Assembly (NCBI RefSeq): GCF_003711515.1 | Contig: NW_021167083.1 | Location: forward strand, 2,305,048-2,369,047 | Direction: 5' to 3' | From: Sodiomyces alkalinus F11 | Lineage: Eukaryota > Ascomycota > Sordariomycetes > Glomerellales > Plectosphaerellaceae | DNA length: 64,000 nt | Shown: positions 23,756-35,628 of the stretch, in pieces | Numbering within the stretch: the stretch's first letter is position 1 | Layout of the letters: each line of letters starts with the position of its first letter | The notes under the pieces: model-generated | Databases searched by the model: none | What the model was told of the DNA's origin: nothing | The model's input: the letters and a program-made list of their open reading frames with translations, nothing else | Made by a program: the position numbers and the translations under genes

Positions 23756-24900
23756 TTACTCCTTATCGTCTATATACTTATCGGAGTCGTTATTATTATC
23801 GGAGCTAATTACTTTACTATCTACTAGGATAACCTTATTCTCGCCCTTACCCTTATCCTTAGTAGTAAACGCGGTAGGGTCCCCCGATAATAGGATAGGG
23901 ATATTCTACGATATATATTAGTAACGGGGTCGATATAGGGGAGGCGCGGTAACTTATGAGGTAGGCTAGGATAGTCTTTAGTATATCGCCGTTATAAGCG
24001 TATCTACTATAATACTATAAGGGCGTAGCGGCGGTGATTACGTCTATACTAATACTATTAGCTTAGTAAAGGGTAGCGCGGTACGTATAGAGGGCGCGAG
24101 GTTAGTAAGTAATAGCCTACTAGTGCTTATAAATATATTATAATAGGATTAGTAATAAGGACGTAACGTATACAGTACGACAGAGAAGGGGAAAACCTAT
24201 AAAGGGTATCGGCGTACCACTGGTAGCGGCGGCGGCGGTGATAAGGGTATTAGCGGTATTATAGTAGGGGGGGGGGGATCTAATAAGAGGATTAGCGGAG
24301 TAAGGGCGTAATAGGGGCGTAGCGAGGATAAACCGGGGCATAGTTATAAGTACTATAATTATTATTAATATATTTCACGTAATAGGCACCCGCCTCTAAG
24401 TCGGGTTAGTAGATATACTATAGAGTAGGGGCGTCGCGAGAGCGTAATAGGAATATAATAGGATTATTTACTAGGCGGATTTTAGTATAGAGTAGGCTAG
24501 TAGTTACGTGCTAGCGATATAACGAATAAGATATAGGGTAATAAGCGGATAGTAGGGGCGGACTATACTAGGTTAGAACATAAAGCGGGGGCGTAGAGCG
24601 GGCGCGACAATAATAGAGCGGGGAACTTATAGTAGAGGATTAAGGGGTAGCCGGCCCTTTACCCTTATAGGCGCCGGTACCGGCTCCCCCTTTAGTAATA
24701 GAGGTTTTATTAAGGGGTATCTAAAAGGGAAGGAGAGTTAGACCAAGGCGGGCGTTACGGGGGCGGAGCGGCGGTAGCGCGAGGATAATATAACCCGGGA
24801 CCCTATAGGATCCCCTATACTATAACCGAATAGCACCGGGGGATCCCGTATAGGAGTTCTAGGGCTATACTTATACCGTACCGACTACGCGAAACTTATC
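23756..24900 (-). pseudogene. Minus-strand Pro/Ser-rich ORF remnant with acidic tail
   Basis: The minus strand from about 24650 to 24140 reads as a Pro/Ser/Tyr-rich protein through RIP stops: SSTISSPLYYC, RLVNNPIIFLL, YAPVYPRYAPITPLL, and a PPPP run. After frame changes it continues at about 24060-23940 (KDYPSLPHKLPRLPYIDP) and ends at 23758-23756 with an acidic, Lys- and Asp-rich tail (VILVDSKVISS, NNNDSDKYIDDKE). The ending resembles the tails of the antisense ORFs in gypsy-1 and gypsy-2. No LTR was found to assign it to a gypsy element, so it could belong to LINE-D or to an unseen element. Confidence 0.5.
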
Positions 24901-25252
24901 TTAAAAATAATAGCTTAAAGAAGGGAAAAGAGGAAAAGAGGAAAAAGGAGAGGAAAAGAGGGAGGTTTATAGGAAAAGGGGGCAGTAGATTAGCCTTATA
25001 AGTTACTATACCTTCTAGAGAATAGTAGCTATGCCCGGCCTATACAATAGCGCCTACCCCGGAGAGCCTATATAGCGGAAGTAAAGGAGGTATATAACTA
25101 AATAAGGGCTACTCTAAATAGCAGGTATACGAAGGAGGTTTAGGAATAAATAATCAATAAAGGAAGGTGTAAGGGTGGGGGTAGGCGCGCCCCCCCCCCC
25201 CCCCCTTATAGAAGGGACGGAGGGTATAAAGGGTACCACGGCAAGGGGAGAA
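24901..25252. other. Purine-rich / low-complexity spacer, no gene
   Basis: Contains an AG-rich tract (about 24915-24980, GGAAAAGAGGAAAAGAGG type) and a run of about 16 C at 25190-25205. No ORF, LTR or repeat partner was recognised. The AG tract could be the polypyrimidine leader of the minus-strand ORF at 23756-24900. Confidence 0.5.
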
Positions 25253-25408
25253 TAACCTTATATCCTTCTTATAACTCTTTTAGGGGGACCCACGTTGTAC
25301 GCGCAAACGCTCTAAACCTCTTAAGAGCTATATCAATCGATAGCTCTTTTCGAGCTCTATACGCCTATTTACAGCCCTGTATTGCGCAGGCGCTATTTAG
25401 GGCGTAAA

Positions 25409-27112
25409 ATAAGTGCGAAAACGCCTAGAAATGCACCTACGGGTGCCCCGCGTACGGGGGAAAAATCTAACGTGGCCCGTGCGCCCACGCTGATAAAGCA
25501 ACCACGCAGAGCCGTAACCACTAACGTCTCGCGACCCCAGCACCCTATAAAAGACCCCAGCCACAACAACAGCCATAACACTAGCCACACCAATAGCCAT
25601 AATACTAGCCACGATAACGCCCTAACCCACTATAACGCCCCCGGAACTAACCCTAAACCCCCTATAATTATAAAGGGCTTAGGGGAGGTAGAAATAGGGG
25701 AATCCCCTAAAAGCCCTATAAATACAGGGGCTTCTACCTTTATTACGCCAATTCGAAAAGGCAGCTTAGCCCTTCGACCCCGACCCCTAGAAGGTTTTCT
25801 AGGACCCGAACCGAGCCTCTTTCGGACTCCGAAGCCGAAGGCCTATTCGAGACGTCTTTTAGACGCCCTCCTGCTAAGAAACAGGGCCTAGTAGGCTCTA
25901 AATAGGCTAAAAAGGCCCCTGGAAATACTAGAACTACTGGAAAACCCCCTGCTACGCCCTAGAAGTCGATTAGTTCGGCTAGTAAGACCTAGGCTAGGGG
26001 TCTCCTCTAGCAGGCTTTTTAGCTACTTTAATAGGCCTACGACCTCGACCCTACCCCTTAGATTAAAGCCCTCTCTTCAGGGCTTTAATCTACTATCGAC
26101 GGGACCCAGCCGCCTAGCCTTAAACAGAAGGTCGACAAACTAGCCTAAGTAGTTCGTAGGTTACAGAATAGCCTAAACCCCGTTATAGCGAGGCTTTAAA
26201 GGGAAAAACAGGCTCTATAGCTCCCTAGGCCCCTCTAGAGGCCTTAGCACCCTTAAGCCCCCCGGCCCCCCTCCCTATAGACCCTAAAAACGTCCCTAAG
26301 GTTATTTTATAATCTATAGCAGGGGTAACGATCCCCCGGGAGACCTTTAATCCCCTTAAGCTTCGGAATAGGCTAAATAAGGCCCTAAAAATCCCTGCTA
26401 TTACGGCTATTACGCTTTTAGCTAATAGGAACCTTATTTTAACCCCGGGCCCGAAATATAGCGTTTAGTAGCTCCTAGACTCATAGAATCAGTGGTTTAA
26501 AGAGCTAAACCTGCCTTTTTAGCCGCCCTAACCTACAGGAGACTAGTTTAAGCTTCTTATTAAATAGGTGCCTACTAAGGCCTTCGGAGGGGGGAGGCCC
26601 TAATATCCGACCCTACTAACCCATCCGATACACCGTAAGAAGCCCTAAACCGTAGCCTGTAGCAGGGCCTAGGTTAAGGGACCTAATCACTGAAATCGGC
26701 ACCTTTGACCCTGTTAGGGTAGTAGAGAAGCCTTGGTGGCTAGGTACCCTAGACGGGTTTTACGGCACTGTTATTATTTTAGTGCCTACTACTAAAGAGC
26801 AGAAATACTGCTTAAAACAGGGGCTTTATATAGCCGGCCAGCGGTTAAAGGTCTATAAATATAGGCTTATAACCCTTAGGACCTAGTGCTCTAACTACTG
26901 GAAATTCGGGTATACCCGAGGGACCTATAAGAGCCTAACTACCTACTCTATCTACGCTATAGAGGGCCACGGCGACGAAGACCACTACTATAACGAGTGC
27001 GAGGAATATAGCGACTACGAATACAGGACCTATAAGTGCTATAACTACGAGGGGGTATACCCCCCCTATAGTAAAAACTACGAGGTCTTTCGAGCTATTA
27101 AACCTTAATAAA
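25409..27112 (+). pseudogene. LINE-A ORF1, Gag-like CCHC protein (broken)
   Basis: The start is placed at ATA 25409 because LINE-C keeps an ATG at the same point (ATGAGTGCGAAAACGCC). The first 160 codons remain open: a basic Thr/Arg/Pro-rich N-terminus, a His/Asn/Ser-rich repeat (HNTSH units, residues about 65-85) and an acidic/Pro segment. The rest is broken by RIP stops. Near the C-terminus (26887-27085) is a cluster of Cys/His-type knuckles, many mutated to Tyr (CSNYWKFGYTRGTY, later YKCYNYEGVY). It would coat the element RNA. The end is inferred from the related copies. Confidence 0.75.
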
Positions 27113-27139
27113 TAAGGGGTATTTTAGCTCGAGAGATAT

Positions 27140-30100
27140 CCGGTTTATTAAGTATAACGTCGATAAATAGGGCCCGGCGTAGGAGGCTATCCTAGAATAG
27201 GCTTTAGAAGCTTCGGCTGATATAGTCCTTATTTAGGAGCCCTCCTACGTCCCGAAACTAAAAGGGTAGAATATTCGAAACTACCTAGCCTTCTATACTA
27301 TCACGCCTACGTCTCGAAAAACCTGGTCTTTTCCTATTAAGCCTAGGGTCCTTACTTATATAAGAAAGGGCTCGGGTATCGATTTTTCACACCGCGAAGA
27401 CCTTCTAGATACTATAGACGCGTAGCTTATAGAGGTCTATTATCCATAGACCTTCTATATCCTAAACGTCTATAATTAGATAGAGCAGGATCCCGAGATA
27501 CTAGGTAGAGAGCCTATAAGGCCCCCTAGCCCTACCACATCTACCTCTTCGACTTCTTCTTCTTCGTTTCCTTCTTTTTTAGGCTCCAGAGGCCAACCCT
27601 GGACCGAAGATCGCGTGCTATAGGGTCTTTAGGTCCCTAAGCCGACCCTTATTCTAGGGGACTTTAATAGGAACCACTAGTAGTGGAACGGGGCTACTAC
27701 GAATCAGGCTTCTATTAAGGCCCAAGCCTTAGTAGACTAGTTAAATAGCCTTAAGGCCACCTATTTAGTGGACCTTGAAGAAGTTAACCTAAACGGAGGG
27801 ACCTTGTGTAGGTCTAATCTTCGTTAAGAGTCGGTTATAGACCTAGTATTTTATACGCCCGGGTTCAATCGCCTCCGCTTTTATAAGTGGGAATATATCG
27901 AAATACCCCCACCCTACACCGCGCTATCCTGATAGCCTCTATTCTAGGTTCTAAAGGTCCTAAAGGCCCTATAAATAAAGCCCTTCCACCGGCCTATAAC
28001 TATAGGCTAGCGGACTAGGGTCTGTTTACTGGCACCCTAAAGAACCTAGAGCCTAGCCTCGACCAATAGCTATAATACGCTATCAACGCCTCGGATTAGG
28101 ACTCTATAGGTCGCTGCCTATCGAATACTATTTCCCTAGCTCTTAAGGCCTCTATACCTAAGCTAAGGGTAGTAGAGCGTTATAAACCGTGGTGGACCTT
28201 AGAGCTAAAAGCCATGCGAAAATCAGCTAACAGGGCTTTTAGGGTTTTTAGAAAAGCTAAAACGGGGGCCTTGGCTACCCGGCTAGCGGCTCTAGAAACC
28301 ACCTGGAAAGAGGCTCGTAACGCCTACTACAGGGCAGTAAAAACTGTAAAAAAGGACTACTAGGAGGCCTTCCTAGCCCACGCCTAAGGCCCGGAGATTT
28401 TTAAGGCCTATAACTATACGAAAAGCGGCCTAAACCCGAAGATGCCACCGATTCAAACGCCTATAAAGCAGAAAGCCTATACCTTCGACGAAAAATGTAA
28501 CGCCCTTCTTTAGACGCTTTTTCCCTCCGCCACCGACGCCCCTAAAGCCCCTGTAGTTATAGGCCCTTCAGGGGGCCTAGACCCCTCTTCTGCCGCTACC
28601 GACGCCCCTAAAGCCCCTGTTTTTACAGGCCCTTCGGGGGGCCTAGGCCCCTCTAACCCTTCTAACGGGCCCCAGAGCCTAACTAGATGACGTAGTAAGG
28701 GCCTTAGAAGACCGTGGGAGTGGCCTAGCCTTTAGGCTGCCGAACTATAACGCGCTATCTTTAGAGCTGCTAAGGGAAAAGCCCTAGAGCCTAATAGGAT
28801 AAGCTTATAGCCGATCTAATAGGCCTATATGGCTATTCCCGGGCCCTTCTTAAAGGCCTACTCAGCTTTATGTTCAGCAGGCCACCACCCTACCTGCTAG
28901 AAAGAGGCCCTAGGGGTTATTCTACTAAAGCCGGGGAAGAAGGACTACTCTAATCCTAAGTCTTATAGGATTATAGCCCTTCTAAACTGCTTAGGTAAAG
29001 TCCTCGAAAGGATTATAGCTACCAGGCTTAGCTTTATAGCTAATACCCGCGACGACCTTTTACACCCTAGTTAAATATGAGGTAGAACATAACGATATAC
29101 TATCGATACGGCCCTCCTTCTCCTCCACTATATCGAAAAACAGCGTAAATCGCGTTAAAATACCGTGGTTTCTACGCTATTTTTAGATATTAAAGGAGCC
29201 TTCGATCACGTTACCCGCCCTTAGCTACTAAAAACCCTTTAAGAGCTCTAACTACCCTTAAATCTGGTTAAATAGGTAGCCTATTTTATAGAAAACAGGC
29301 GTATCTAACTAGCCTTTGAGGGTTAGGTTTAGCAGCCTACCCCCCTAAATATAGGAGTCCTATAAGGCTCTTTAGTTTCCCCTATTCTTTTTCTAATTTA
29401 TATTAGGAAAGTTATAGCGGGGCCGGATTTTAAAGGTCTTTAGTTATCCTATATAGACGACTTTTAGCTATCTACAGCGTCTACGTTAGCTAGGAAAACC
29501 TATAAGATTCTAGAAAGAGCCGTAGCCTCCCTTTTTAAAGCAGCTAATAATAACCACGTCCTTTTCGACCCGGATAAAACAGAGCTTATTCACTTCCACA
29601 GAAGACGCTCTACTAAAGACGCCCTGGTTACTATAGGGGGGCACCCAGTCAAACCTTCGCTAGGTGCTATTAGGTGGCTAGGGATCTGGTTTAACCCTAA
29701 GCTATCCTTTAAACCCTATATCGAAAAACGCCTGAATTCAGCTTTAGGCGCTCTAAATAGGCTTCACAGGCTACCTAGCTCGCAGAGGGGCCTTTGTTTT
29801 AAGCCCCTACGGCAGCTATATATAGCCTGTATAGCCTCGTTAGCTGACTTCGGTTTATAGCTATAATAGGACCCTAAATCACCTAAAAAGCACCTAGGCG
29901 ACCGTCTAGAACGCCTATAGTATAGCGCTCTAGTCAGAGCTCTAGGGGCCTTTAGGGGGGCCCCCTTACGGCCTCTAGAACTAGAAACAGCAGTCCGTCC
30001 GGCTTCGATTCGGTTAACTAGGTCTAATAGGCTTTATGCCTTTAGGTCCTTAAAGTTCCTACCGAATCACCCTATTAGACGCTAGCTTCTAGGGGAATAG

Positions 30101-31327
30101 GAAGACCTCGCCCGCCTATAAGACCTATAGCCCACTATACAGCTTTATAAGCTAGGCCTAGAATTATTAGCCTTAGTAGGGCAGTCCTAGGGGATAGAGG
30201 GCCCGGTAGCTAGGTAGGAGGCCCCTTTGGCCTCCGAGCCTATAGCAGACCTTAGGCCCTTTTTTCCTTTTAAAGAATGCCCTAATAACACGGATAATAC
30301 CGACTCCGGCACCTAAGACCCTAAAATAGCCCACCTTGAAGCCCTTAAGGATATACAGTAATCCCTAGGCGAGTAGGCCTCTGTTTTCTACACCGACGGT
30401 TCCCTAGGCCATTCTATAAGGCCTCCTACAGGGCCTCCGCAGGCTGTAGCTGCTATTATACAGCTAGCTAGTACCGGTAGGCCCTGTAGAGCTTTAGGTA
30501 TTAACCTAAGGGACTCTGCCGAAGTCGCAGACGCCGAATTATACGCTATTCTTTAGGCCCTTTATACTGCCCTAGAGCAGTCGCCTAGGCCCCTAGGGTG
30601 CTATATTTTTAGCGATTCGCAGGCGGCGATTTAGAAGCTTTAGCGCTCCTCGTAGTGGGCTATAGAGGCTAAGACCCTTATCTAATAACTTAAATAACAG
30701 GGCACTTTAGTCTTTATATAGTGGTGCTCTTCGTATATAGGGATAGAAGGGAACGAACTAGTGGATAAGGCAGCTAAACAGGCGTTAGACCCTAAAAAAG
30801 CTACTAAATCTATTAGCTTAGTTACCCTTAGTCACTTAAAACGTCGGGTTAAAGAGGCCTTAGTTCGAGACTAGAAGGCTTTATAGAACGAAGAGGAAGA
30901 GGCGGAGAAGAGGGGTAAATCGGTGCGTTTAGGCCGCGTATATAGGCGCCTAGTCCGAGATAACCTCTGCTTTTCCCGAAAACCGCTATTAACACAGGGC
31001 CCTAGGTGGGTAAAGTCGGCTTTTATCCAGTTAAAAACCGGCTGCGGATACCTAAAATCCCACTAAAAAAGGGCCCAAAACTACGCCAACGACCGCTATT
31101 CCTGTTCCGGCTCCCCTATATAGGATACAGCCCACCTTATTCTTTCCTGCCCGTTTTATAAAAAAGAACGAAAAGCCCTGCGGGAAGCCCTAGCAGGCCT
31201 ACCGCTATCCCTGCCGCTATTATTCGGTACTAAAAGAGGCATACAGGCCTTAGAGGCCTATCTTTTAGCTACTAAAATAGCCTCGGCAGAGTGGTATAGG
31301 GCGTAAACCTCGGATCCTACGGTCTAG
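27140..31327 (+). pseudogene. LINE-A ORF2: endonuclease-RT-RNase H (broken)
   Basis: Endonuclease: FIKYNVDK near 27150, DIVLI-EPSYVPKL at about 27215, LILGDFNRNH near 27650. RT: YRIIALLNCLGKVLERII near 28970, FLDIKGAFDHV near 29185, YIDDF at 29450-29464 with both Asp intact. RNase H: VFYTDGSLGH near 30390 and ELYAIL near 30540. A Cys/His motif (RYSCSGSPI, later HLILSC) lies near 31100-31150. The TAA at 31304 is a RIP product: LINE-C has CAA there, so the original stop is TAG at 31325-31327. The catalytic YIDD escaped because its Asp codons are not in a TpG context. Confidence 0.85.
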
Positions 31328-31529
31328 TTTTCTATTTTGGTTTTTTTACCTGTTTTTTCGGTATATTAGGCAGACTGTTACGGAGGATTTCCTTTATTTA
31401 TTACTACTCTACTCCTTACTATAGTTTGTTCTAGCCTCGAGCCTATAGGGCAAAAGGCGCCGCGCTATTGCTTTAGGGCTGCATATGCGAAATAAATAAA
31501 AAAAGAAAAGAAAAAAAAAACCGACCGCC

Positions 31530-34500
31530 TATTTACACTATATAGATCGCATAGACTCGGATATATCCGGGATAGATAGGACGATACCGACACGGAGTAG
31601 ATCGAAGAGGTTAACGCCTATATTCTAATAGCTATCGAGGGACACGAATTTAATAACTATAAATTAGTCCAAAGAATCGTATAGGTAACACCGTAGGAGT
31701 TAAGGGAGACTCTACTAACTTCGCCAAATTCCGAAGAACTATACTCGGGTAAAGATAAATATAGTATTATAAATCCCGAGAGACCGGATAGTATCCCGGA
31801 AATCGTTACTAAGGCACTCGTGTATATTTATACTATAGACTCTACTAAGGCGGAGTAGGTTCATAAACTTCTATAATCTTTTAATATTTAGCGCGACTAT
31901 AGTATTATACTACTACCACCTAATAAGCGTATATAAGTCGATTTAGGTAACGATTAGCAGAAAATAAACCTTTACTCCTGCCCGTACTAGCTAAATAGCG
32001 AGGACCGATAATACCTAGATAATAAGTTTAACGATATATATAAAATAGGTCGTATAACCTAGTAAAGAAACCCTACCCTATTGGCCTACCTGGCTTTCGT
32101 TATCTAGCGTACTACCTAAGGTATTAAGAAAGGATAAATCGTCGTGGATCTCCGAAAGCTAAATAATGTAGTTCTGCTAGACGTATACCTAATACCCTCT
32201 TAGGATACAATTATCTATAGCCTATAAGGTAAGAAATAGTTTAGCGCTTTCGACGCTAGCTCTTTCTTTTACTAGCTTCTAGTTAAACAAGAGTATAAAG
32301 AACGTATAATAATCGTGTTACCCTAAGGTTTAGAGCGCCCTAAGGTTATACTAATAGGTTTCCGTAACTCCTTACTATTCGCGTAGAGATTTATAGACTA
32401 AAGGCTATTTAAGTATAGGCATTTCTATAAGGTATATATTAACGATATAATTATTTTCTCCGATACGTTTAAGGAGCACCTAGCTTATCCAAGGATAATA
32501 CTAAAACTCTTCTAAGAAATTCAACTAGCCCTTTCTTTAGTAAAATTATTTTACGCTTATAATTCCGTATAATTACTAGGATTTAAGGTTAACGGCCTTA
32601 GACTATATACTATTATAGACCGGATAGAAGTACTCCGATAAATAAAAATACTAGAGAAACTATTAGATTTAGAAATATATATCGGAAAAGTAGGATTCCT
32701 ACGATATTTTATTCTATAGTTCCGAGTTAGGATTAACCCCCTATAATAACGTAAGACTAACCTACTTAATACTACTAAGACTAATAGATAGATTATACCC
32801 TCCGCTTCGAAGCTTATATAATAACGGTAAGCCGGAAAACTCGTGTATAAGCCGATAAAGATCGAGAAACAGGCTTTCGATATATTATAGAAATAGGTTA
32901 CCGAGGAAATAAAACTTTACTATTATATCCCTAATAAAACCACTTTTCTTAATTATAACGCGCGCGGATATAGACTAAGAGTTTTTCTATTTTACCTAAT
33001 AGCTTTGTAGAATAGCGGTAAAATCCTAGTATACTCTATTTAACCTATTATATTTTTATCCAGGAAGCTAACCGCTATAAAACGCCGTTATAAAGCTATA
33101 AAACTAGAAATCGCTATACTTATATAGGCCTATAATACCCTTCGCACACGCTTTTAGTTATATCGATATCCCGTTATTATTCTAATAGACTATTAAGTAA
33201 CTAAAGGAGTAATCGAATAGAAGTTATTAAAGATAACTAACGTAAATAAGATAAATCCACGTCTAGTCACTACCTTTATATTCCATAGTTAATTTCGCCT
33301 CGATATTCGCTATATTCTAAGCAGATAAAATATTATCCCTAATACTCTCTTTAGACTTCTAATAGTAGATAACACGGATTGGTAGGCTTTAATAGGCACT
33401 AAGAAAGTTAAGCGCGTTAACGAGGCTAAACCACCCTATATAAGCGAACTAAATAATATCTAGACTAACTATAATCATGCTCTTAACGCCACGGACGCCG
33501 ATTATAGCCCGATATATATATTCATTAACTATATAATACCCGAAGATTTAAAACAGGACTTTATCCGGGTATACTAAGAGGATCTAAAGTATAAGACTAT
33601 AATAGTATATATATCTATATAGAAATCTAGCGCTAGGAATACAAACAGATAGGATAAAAAGACCCTACCTATGCTTTATTAGGATAGCCTACTCTATATA
33701 GTCGGAGAAGCTAGTAAGACACGACTAGTAGTTCCGGTAGTCCTAATCCCTAAAGTGCTATAAATAGTTTATAACGATAACTATTATTTCGGGACCTAAC
33801 GTATAATACACGCTTTAGACGCCTTTAGTTTTCGAGGAAAAGTCCGCGTAGTGATAGAGTAAGCGAGATACTACCCGGTATATCTCGAAGACGCCACGGA
33901 CCGATAAAAACCGCTAAGCCAGTTATAACGTAATATATACCTATCCGTGTTATTCTTTATAATTATAATTAACTTTATTTTCGGGCTCCTTCCTACCGAT
34001 TATATATACTTATTCTAATAAGTAAAGACTAAACCTATAGATAAGTTCGATATACTTCTTATAGCTACCTATAAGACTAGTATGCGAACGCTACTAACCT
34101 TAGGGTATTCGATATATATAGGTAAGAAATAGGCCGACGTCCTTTTATATATACTTATACTAATAGATTAGGGTCTCCCGACTAAAATTATCTCTGATAG
34201 GGACGTAAAGTTTCTATCCGAATTCTAGTAGGGATTATTTAAAGCCCTTAGAGTTAAACTAGCAGTTTTTACGGCCTAGCACTTATACACGAACGGTTCT
34301 TCCGAGTAAAAGAACTAATAAGTCGAAATCGTTATTCGATATTATATCTTAATAAGCAATATTCTATAACTAGACATATTACTAGCCGTATAGCACGCAC
34401 TTAACTAGGCCTACTCTATAACCCTTAATATATTACTAAACGAACTCCTATACGGATTTGACCTATAGTCCGTTATAGATATTACCGCTGATACCGGACT

Positions 34501-35400
34501 ACTATCACCTTTTTATCGGGAATAGAATAACTATGTCCGAAACTTATAGTATTAGGAAGCCGAATACCTAGCAGTTATCGTAACAGCAGAAATAAAACAA
34601 CGATACGACCCGACTAGATATACCTATATTTTTCGGAAAGAGGAGATAGTCTATCTCCGCCTCTATTAAGGATATAAACTACTAGGATAAATAAAGGATA
34701 CCAGGACATAGTTATAGCAGCGGGTCGGACCTTTCCGTGTTATTAAAGTTATTAATCCCCTTACCTATAAACTAGATTTTCCTAGGGCCTAGAAGGTTTA
34801 TAGGGTCGTGTTAGTCGCCTAACTAGTTCTAGCACCTACGGATAACCCTTTCGGCAGAGAAAAGATAAAACTAGGGCCGATTATCGTGGATAGCGATAAC
34901 GGAGACTAATAGTCTTTCGAGATTAAGAAACTATACCGTAGGCGAGTGGTTAGATTCGGCGGTAGACTGATAGTCGAATATCTAGTTAAATAGAAGGGCT
35001 AGCTAACCTAGTATAACGAATAGTATCCACGACACTTATTAATAGAGAATACGAGCGACCTAATATATAAATTCGAATATAATTATCCGGTTATAATAGA
35101 AGAACTATTTCCCAAGGTAATAAACACCGATACTATAGAAGATAAAATCGCGTAGATAGCGAAATAAAAGTTCTAGAGTCTAATCGAGGTTAGGTTATTA
35201 TACAGACGATAAACGGATAATAGCGAATACACCGAAGTCGATACTACTAAACACACCCCTAACTAAATAATAAAAGGTAAAAAGGTATAGCTGCTTTTAG
35301 CTAATATTCGGGAAAAGCGGAAAGAGCTAGTTTATACTATTACTATTTCCGGAATAAACGCCCTCGCTACGGCTAGGGTATACCCTTATATCTCCTAAAA
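31530..35400 (+). pseudogene. gypsy-3 Pol (broken)
   Basis: RT: IVVDLRKLNNVVLLD near 32133, FSAFDASSFFY near 32240, LERPKVILIGFRNS near 32330, and YINDIIIFSDTFKEHL at 32434-32481, where YIDD has become YIND. Integrase: IISDRDVKFLSEF near 34180 and YTNGSSE near 34290. The C-terminus has GPFRVIKVINPLTYKL near 34730, the usual integrase tail, and a chromodomain-like VEYLVK-KG-LT-YNE-YPRHLL segment at 34975-35040 with Trp codons lost. Dozens of TAG/TAA codons inactivate it. Confidence 0.8.
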
Positions 35401-35628
35401 TAACCTTACCTTTTCTTAGAGCTATATAACGCTAAACGATTAACCGTTTATAGTTTTTCTTTTCCTCCTATTATAGGCCATTTCTGCTTTTCTTTTACAA
35501 GTAATAATTTCTGCTATATAACTTTCTCTTTTATAATTAATATAACTCTCCTTTCAGTAACGCCGAAAGCATTATTCTTAGCTTTTCTTTATTTCTTTTT
35601 ATCCCTACGAGCGCTAATCACCACGTCT

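Larger units (their letters stand above)
25253..31521 (+). mobile_element. LINE-A: full-length Tad-like LINE
   Basis: A 6.27-kb non-LTR element of the same family as LINE-B and LINE-C. It runs from the shared 5' end (TATCCTTCTTATAACTC, then AGGGGGACCCACG) to the shared 3' end (GGGCTGCAT, then an A-rich tail at about 31490-31521). ORF1 is a Gag-like CCHC protein. ORF2 has endonuclease, RT and RNase H. No target duplication could be found: the sequence after the tail (CCGACCGCC) has no match before the 5' end. The flanks may therefore have been rearranged. Confidence 0.88.
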
